From contig DFGB01000057.1 in NCBI GenBank assembly GCA_002371135.1, forward strand, positions 1 to 39,671: a DNA stretch of 39,671 nucleotides, in the 5' to 3' direction. Below are positions 35,383 to 39,671 of this stretch, one piece after another. The stretch is from Verrucomicrobia bacterium UBA3761 (lineage in GTDB: Bacteria; Verrucomicrobiota; Kiritimatiellia; RFP12; UBA1067). The position numbers and the translations under genes were made by a program. Within the stretch, counting starts at the first letter, position 1, and each line of letters opens with the position of its first letter. The notes beneath the pieces were generated by a model. The model did no database searches. It saw only the letters and a program-made list of their open reading frames with translations, and had not been told where the DNA came from.

Positions 35383-35599
35383 GTTTATTTTCGATTGATC
35401 GATTTTCGATTTTCGATTTTCGATTTGCGATTTATTTCAAGCCTCTCGTTTTTAATCGCAGAGGCGCAGAGTACTTGAGAGAACTTTTCAGCCTTCCAAC
35501 TTTTCTGCTTTTCTCTCTCAAGTACTCTGCGTCTCTCAAGTCTCTGCGTCTCTGCGATTAAAAACGAGAGGCTTGAAACAAATCGCAAATCGCAAATTT
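35383..35599. repeat. Nested palindromic element, copy 2
   Basis: The gap between guaB and lepB. Same design and same orientation as 31575-31818: outer TCGAAAA-type arms, inner perfect 28-bp inverted repeat (35435-35462 and 35551-35578), identical core, one extra GTCTCTGC unit. The tandem units start directly after the guaB TGA. Confidence 0.9.
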
Positions 35600-37096
35600 T
35601 CACGTTCTGTAGTTCGGGGCTTCCTTGGTGATTGTGATATCGTGGGGACGGGCCTCGCGCAGGCCGGCGGCCGTGACGCGGAAGAACTTGCCCTTCTCCT
35701 GGAGTTCCTTGATCGTGCGAGCGCCGCAGTAGCCGAGGCTCGCCCTCAGGCCGCCGCAGAATTGAGTCATTATGCCCTTCACGCGGCCGGAATAAGGCAC
35801 CATGCCTTCGATGCCTTGCGGGACGAGATCCTCCTCCGCCTCGTTGTCCTGGAAGTAGCGCGCGCGAGAGCCCTTGCCGTTCTTGAGCGCCGCCATCGAA
35901 CCCATGCCGCGGTAGACGACGTATTGGCGGCCGTTGGAGTATATCTTCTCGCCCGGGCTCTCTTCCGTGCCGGCGAGTACGGAGCCGAGCATCACCGAAT
36001 CCGCGCCCGCCGCGATCGCCTTGGGCACGTCGCCTGAAAGCTTGATGCCGCCGTCCGCGATGACTGCGACCCCGGAGCCGCGCAACGCCTTCGCAGCGGA
36101 ATAGACCGCCGTCAGCTGCGGTATCCCGACGCCGCACACGACGCGCGTCGTGCAAATCGAACCGGGCCCGATGCCAACCTTCACCGCGTGCGCCCCGCAC
36201 TCCGCAAGCGCGACCGCCGCCTCTCCCGTCGCGATATTGCCGGAGATCACGTCCACCTTCGGGAAATGCTTGACGATATACTTCGTCATCTCCATGATAC
36301 CCTGCGAATGGCCGTGCGCGGAATCGACCACCACGACGTCAACCCCGGCGTCCGCCAGTTTCTCCATGCGCGAAATGTCGCCTTTGCCGCCGGAGACGGA
36401 GGCCGAAACGCGCAGCCGGAATTTGTCGTCGCAATTGTAGGTCGGGTTCTTGTTCTCGACGAGACGCTGCACATCGGTGAACGAATAAAGTCCCACGACG
36501 CGCCCCTCCTTGTCGACAAGCGGCAACTTGCCGACCTTCGCCGAACGCATGAGCTCGTAGGCCTTTTCGAGTGTCGTATCCGGCGCGGAGGTTATCGGCG
36601 CTTTCTGCATCACATCCCTGAGCGTCATCGCATCCATCGGCGCAAAGCGCATGTCGGACGAGGTAATCATGCCCACGAGGCGATCCTGGGCGTCGAGCAC
36701 GGGGAAGCCGTTGAATTTGAGTCCGAGGCGCTTCTTTTCGCTACGCAAGAATGAGATGTCGTCGTTTTCGTGAAAGCAGATTGGCGAGGCGATGAGACCG
36801 TTCAGATGATTTTTGACCTTGCGCACCTGCGCGGCCTGCTCGTCCTCCTCAAGGTTTTTATGGATGACACCGATGCCGCCTGCGAGCGCCATTGCGATTG
36901 CCATGTCGCTTTCGGTCACGGTATCCATCGCCGCGGACATGAAGGGAATCTTCATATTGATGCGGCTCGTCAGCTTTGTTTCAAGCGAAGCATCGTCGGG
37001 CAGGAAATCGGCATATTGCGTCACAAGCGTAACATCATCGTACGTCAACCCTTCAAAAGGGAACGTCGCCATGAAATCATCCAGATATTTATTCAT
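35600..37096 (-). CDS. guaB: IMP dehydrogenase
   Basis: A 498-residue enzyme that oxidises IMP to XMP in guanine nucleotide synthesis. Catalytic Cys in GIGPGSICTTRVV, IMP-binding ADGGIKLSGD and the flap YVVYRGMGSM are present, and two CBS domains occupy about 95-215 (PICFHENDDISFL ... KVGKLPLVDKEGRVVGLYS). ATG 37096 follows GAGGAGTAGTTAT. First gene of the guaB-lepB-kinase-ilvA run. Confidence 0.97.
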   Translation of the reverse strand: MNKYLDDFMATFPFEGLTYDDVTLVTQYADFLPDDASLETKLTSRINMKIPFMSAAMDTVTESDMAIAMALAGGIGVIHKNLEEDEQAAQVRKVKNHLNGLIASPICFHENDDISFLRSEKKRLGLKFNGFPVLDAQDRLVGMITSSDMRFAPMDAMTLRDVMQKAPITSAPDTTLEKAYELMRSAKVGKLPLVDKEGRVVGLYSFTDVQRLVENKNPTYNCDDKFRLRVSASVSGGKGDISRMEKLADAGVDVVVVDSAHGHSQGIMEMTKYIVKHFPKVDVISGNIATGEAAVALAECGAHAVKVGIGPGSICTTRVVCGVGIPQLTAVYSAAKALRGSGVAVIADGGIKLSGDVPKAIAAGADSVMLGSVLAGTEESPGEKIYSNGRQYVVYRGMGSMAALKNGKGSRARYFQDNEAEEDLVPQGIEGMVPYSGRVKGIMTQFCGGLRASLGYCGARTIKELQEKGKFFRVTAAGLREARPHDITITKEAPNYRT

Positions 37097-37139
37097 ATAA
37101 CTACTCCTCAACAGCGCGTTATTCGCCATTTCCTGTGAT

Positions 37140-37169
37140 ATTATACCAAAATCCCCTCTTGCAGGTCAA
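37140..37169 (-). promoter_or_regulatory. guaB promoter
   Basis: On the minus strand TTGACC (37164-37169), 18 bp, TATAAT (37140-37145) with extended -10 TGGTATAAT. Predicted start near 37133, 37 bases before guaB. Confidence 0.85.
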
Positions 37170-37213
37170 GTGTGGAAATGCCGCTAGGCAGGGCGACATT
37201 TCCCATCGTCCGC

Positions 37214-37243
37214 TTGACGCAGCCGGAATCAATTTGGTATAAT
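37214..37243 (+). promoter_or_regulatory. tRNA-Arg promoter
   Basis: TTGACG (37214-37219), 18 bp, TATAAT (37238-37243), extended -10 TGGTATAAT. The predicted start at 37250 leaves a 6-base leader before the tRNA. Confidence 0.87.
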
Positions 37244-37255
37244 ATGCGCACAAAA

Positions 37256-37332
37256 GGGCCTGTAGCTCATTTGGACAGAGCAACTGCCTTCTAAGCAGTG
37301 GGTAGCGGGTTCGACTCCCGCCAGGCCCGCCA
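37256..37332 (+). tRNA. tRNA-Arg (anticodon TCT)
   Basis: A complete cloverleaf with encoded CCA: acceptor GGGCCTG/CAGGCCC, anticodon arm ACTGC-CTTCTAA-GCAGT with anticodon TCT, T arm GCGGGTTCGACTCCCGC. It reads AGA (and AGG by wobble) Arg codons. Confidence 0.97.
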
Positions 37333-37348
37333 TAAATGTGAAAATAAA

Positions 37349-37473
37349 GTTGAAAAGTTGAAAGGTTGAAAAGTTGAAAGGTTGAAAAGTCTAGAACCTC
37401 TAGAACTTCTAGGCCATCTAGGACTTAGTGAACTTTTCAACTTTTCAACCTTTCAACTTTTCAACTTTTGAAC
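37349..37473. repeat. Palindromic GTTGAAAAG/CTAGAA element
   Basis: Left arm of GTTGAAAAG/GTTGAAAGG units (37349-37389), core of CTAGAA/CTAGGA units (37390-37432), right arm of CTTTTCAAC units (37433-37473). The arms are near-perfect reverse complements over about 40 bp. It lies between the convergent tRNA and DUF2264 genes, so the cruciform or RNA hairpin may also act as a two-way terminator. Confidence 0.85.
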
Positions 37474-37481
37474 ACATTTCC

Positions 37482-38777
37482 TCACTCCCAATACAACGGC
37501 TGGGGGTTGATGGGCCATTTGTGGTCCTTGGGGAATGGCGCGCCGGACCACGCCTTGACGGACGTCCACGGCTCGTCGGGCGAAGTCCAGAAGGAATCCG
37601 TGGCAGGCAGTCCCAGCGGCATGAGAAAAAGCGATGTCATATAGAGCGAACCGTTATTCGTATACCAATCGCTTGTGCCGGGCTGGGGGCCGTTGAAGCC
37701 GAGCGTCAGAAACCCGGCCGCGTTGAAGTTGCGATCGTCAGAAAACATGCGCTTGCGGACGGCTTCAAGCGCGGCGCGGACCTGCCCCTCCTTCAATTCA
37801 GACGGCAGTTCCTTGCGCCACGCGAGGAACGCCAGCGGCTGCATCGCCCCCATGCGATACGGTATCGAGCGGCCGAACACCGGGTATGTGCCTTCGGGGC
37901 TTATCAAACGCTCGAGAATCGTCGCATAGCGCTGCATGCGCCGCTTGACGTCGTTCAACCGTTCGCGGGCGTTCTTTTTGCCGTTCTTGTCGACATAGGG
38001 GATTATCCAGCGACGCGCCTTGACGAGTTCCTCGACGCATTCGAAATACATCGGATGGATGACGTAAGCGTTGTAGTAGTCGAACGAGAACGCAGGGCCG
38101 TCCGAGTACCACCCGTCGCCAACATACCATTCTTCGGCTTTGTAGAGACCCGTACGCAGCCTGTACTCATCCACCTGCGCACCGGCCTTCAGCAAGAACG
38201 CCTCCTCCATCGAACAGAAGAGCACCCAATTCTGATACGGCGGCATGAAGCGCCGCAATCCCTTGTAGGCCTCGATATAGCGGGCCTTGACGGTGTCGTC
38301 GAGGGGGACCCACAAGGCATCCCACGCTCTGAAGAAACTCTCGGCGAGATAGGCGGCGTCGACGAGCGTCTGGCCGCCCAGATGCCATCCAAGGCAATCG
38401 GGGCAGTTCGGGTCGACGGCGTTGGCGTAGGCCTTGAGGGCGAGGCAGCGCAACTCCTTGCGCATCGCGCCCTCCGGGGTATCGTCGTCAGGGAGCGCGA
38501 GCCACGGCGCGATGCCCGCCATCAGCCGCCCGAAAAGCTCCATGTCCGCGACCTTGTCGGGGCGGCCGTCCCAGGACGGCGAGACCTCGAGCGTGCCGCG
38601 AGCGCGGTTGTATTCTTCGTGGAGCCGCCCTTCCGCCATCGGCTTCAAGACAGGCAGAGCGAGTTTATACGCAAGACGCGCCCACTCCTCGCGCGTCCGC
38701 GCACCATCGACATTTTCGGACGCGAGACAATTGCACGAGAGCATCGCGCAGGCTATAAATGCAGCAATCTTTTTCAT
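37482..38777 (-). CDS. DUF2264 protein, likely glycoside hydrolase-like
   Basis: A 431-residue exported protein (signal MKKIAAFIACAMLSCNCLAS). The DUF2264 hallmarks are clear: ELFGRLMAGIAPWL near residue 85, GDGWYSDGPAFSFDYYNAYV, and the end PLGLPATDSFWTSPDEPWTS with KAWSG. Family members are thought to be alpha/alpha-barrel carbohydrate-active enzymes acting on uronic-acid-containing glycans; the substrate cannot be told here. The promoter's -10 ends six bases before the ATG and no Shine-Dalgarno fits, so the mRNA looks leaderless. Confidence 0.9.
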   Translation of the reverse strand: MKKIAAFIACAMLSCNCLASENVDGARTREEWARLAYKLALPVLKPMAEGRLHEEYNRARGTLEVSPSWDGRPDKVADMELFGRLMAGIAPWLALPDDDTPEGAMRKELRCLALKAYANAVDPNCPDCLGWHLGGQTLVDAAYLAESFFRAWDALWVPLDDTVKARYIEAYKGLRRFMPPYQNWVLFCSMEEAFLLKAGAQVDEYRLRTGLYKAEEWYVGDGWYSDGPAFSFDYYNAYVIHPMYFECVEELVKARRWIIPYVDKNGKKNARERLNDVKRRMQRYATILERLISPEGTYPVFGRSIPYRMGAMQPLAFLAWRKELPSELKEGQVRAALEAVRKRMFSDDRNFNAAGFLTLGFNGPQPGTSDWYTNNGSLYMTSLFLMPLGLPATDSFWTSPDEPWTSVKAWSGAPFPKDHKWPINPQPLYWE

Positions 38778-38783
38778 GTTCTC

Positions 38784-38813
38784 ATTGTATCATTTTCTAC
38801 GGTTGCGGGTCAA
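38784..38813 (-). promoter_or_regulatory. Promoter of DUF2264 gene, leaderless layout
   Basis: On the minus strand TTGACC (38808-38813), 18 bp, TACAAT (38784-38789), TG extension (TGATACAAT). Only six bases separate the -10 from the ATG (38777), so transcription should begin at the A of the start codon. Confidence 0.7.
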
Positions 38814-38818
38814 GTGAC

Positions 38819-39208
38819 GAATGTCAAAAGGAATAGCAAGGTCATGGATATTGGATATATCGCAGCGTTGCAGGCAATCTATTGCCTTCTACATTTTTTC
38901 GGTTGATTCGAGCCGGAATTCCGGGCGACTCGAAAATATATAACGGATATATATCGGATATATAATTTTCGAAAGAAAGAGAAAAAAGAAAAGAAGCAAA
39001 AGAAATAAAGAGAAAGAAAGTAGAGAACTTAATCCATCGCTATCATCATCATGCGCGTGTGCGTACGCGCGCGCGAGAGCCCTCCCGCTTGCCCAAAGCC
39101 GCGACAAGCGCGGCCCTCCCGCCTATTCCCAATCCCATTCCCAATCAAAAATCGAAAAATCGAAAAATCGAAAATCGAAAATTCTCTTCCCTCTTCCCGT
39201 CTCCCGCG
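38819..39208. other. AT-rich spacer with palindromes and polypurine tract
   Basis: No gene is visible. In order: hairpin AGGCAA TCTA TTGCCT followed by T6 (38872-38899), a weak terminator on the plus strand; nested palindrome TTCGAG / CCGGAATTCCGG / CTCGAA (38907-38934); TATATATC-type repeats bounded by CGAAAAT and ATTTTCG (about 38931-38971); a purine-only tract of about 50 bases (38971-39020); and a tandem TCGAAAA repeat (39146-39184), a half copy of the palindromic element arm. Confidence 0.6.
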
Positions 39209-39238
39209 TTGACGTATAAGAGCGCGATATGGTATAAT
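39209..39238 (+). promoter_or_regulatory. Promoter of the right-edge gene
   Basis: TTGACG (39209-39214), 18 bp, TATAAT (39233-39238), extended -10 TGGTATAAT. Predicted start near 39245, 73 bases before the ATG. Confidence 0.85.
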
Positions 39239-39317
39239 ATTCATCGAAAGAATGTAACATTTCCCTCGCTCGCGTGCATACAGAGTGCACCAGACATCAA
39301 AGAGAAGGTCCCATACC

Positions 39318-39671
39318 ATGGCAACAAAAATCACTCAAGCGCAGTTAAACGCCAATAAAGACGTCTACAAGGTGGACGACTTCCGCCAGATGGTCAACTA
39401 CGTTTCCGGCACGAACAAGGGATACGTGCGTTTTTCGCTCGGCCAGGACGGCAAGTTGAAACTCGAGAAGTTCAACAACAAAGTGGACGTGCCGCTTTCC
39501 TGGCGTTCCAACACCAAAGCCGAGCACAACCGCGCCATTCGCGAAAAATTCGCGAATGCGCTTGAACGCGATTTGAAATACGCAGGCGAGGCCACCCGCC
39601 TCAGGATCGTCGACAAGATCCTCTCGCCGAAAGACGGCGACGGCCAGATCCAGACGGGCAAGGCCCTTTCC
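39318..39671 (+). CDS. Hypothetical protein, 3' end outside the window
   Basis: The frame from ATG 39318 is open for 118 codons to the window edge. It starts MATKITQAQLNANKDVYKVD and is rich in Lys, Asn and Arg, with a helical stretch (AEHNRAIREKFANALERDLK). No signal peptide and no family I recognise. AGAAGG lies 10 bases upstream and a strong promoter further up, so the gene is probably well expressed. About 73 bases of 5' leader without obvious structure. Confidence 0.8.
   Translation, partial: MATKITQAQLNANKDVYKVDDFRQMVNYVSGTNKGYVRFSLGQDGKLKLEKFNNKVDVPLSWRSNTKAEHNRAIREKFANALERDLKYAGEATRLRIVDKILSPKDGDGQIQTGKALS

Noticed and set aside
37349..37473. Possible CRISPR array from regularly repeated units
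   Set aside because: Units are 9 bases without unique spacers, arms are inverted to each other, and there are no cas genes.

Overview
The window looks like chromosomal DNA of a GC-rich anaerobic bacterium, most likely from the PVC group (a Kiritimatiellota- or Verrucomicrobiota-type gut lineage). That placement is inference: it rests on family content (large membrane Ser/Thr kinase, DUF2723 protein, DUF2264 protein, many small lipoproteins and TPR proteins) and not on a tree. Almost every gene lies on the minus strand. The exceptions are a decayed AAA+ ATPase gene, a tRNA-Arg and the incomplete gene at the right edge.

Layout, left to right. (1) 1-230: the 5' end of a 23S rRNA gene on the minus strand, with its own promoter, an A-rich UP-like tract and a boxA-like leader, and no 16S gene in front of it. 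(2) 730-2513: a four-gene minus-strand operon that includes a 45-residue ORF. (3) 2808-3830: a decayed ATPase gene and two strong hairpins. (4) 3830-16330: a compact minus-strand operon of about 12 kb for envelope proteins. It holds three FlgT/LPP20/LpoB-type secreted proteins or lipoproteins, a large Ala-rich coiled-coil protein, a secreted TPR protein, an M50-like membrane protease, a zinc-ribbon membrane protein, a NaChBac-type sodium channel, an M48 lipoprotein protease and a TPR membrane protein followed by a Cys/His-rich tail in the +1 frame. It is preceded by a consensus promoter and a structured leader of about 390 nt with mutually exclusive helices and a boxA-like sequence matching the 23S leader at 14 of 15 positions. 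(5) 16427-23474: potABCD, an N-acetylmuramoyl-alanine amidase gene and glmS, with a promoter in front of potA. (6) 23599-37145: guaB, lepB, a Ser/Thr kinase gene, ilvA, a DUF2723 gene, ilvE and recJ. (7) 37214-39671: tRNA-Arg(TCT), a DUF2264 gene that appears leaderless, an AT-rich spacer and a partial gene.

Two features tie the window together. First, the clear promoters share one architecture: TTGACN, exactly 18 bp, then TATAAT (or TACAAT) carrying an extended -10 TG. Second, the gaps between housekeeping genes are filled by modular palindromes built from short tandem units (TCGAAAA, GTTGAAAAG, AGTCCTA, CTAGAA, CTCTGCGTCTC). These run almost exactly from one gene's stop codon to the next gene's start codon and in two cases contain the stop codon. 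Three genes that directly follow such elements (lepB, ilvA, the DUF2723 gene) have no visible Shine-Dalgarno sequence.

The best candidates for something undescribed are the structured, boxA-bearing leader with its envelope operon, the Cys/His-rich out-of-frame tail, and the modular palindromic spacers.
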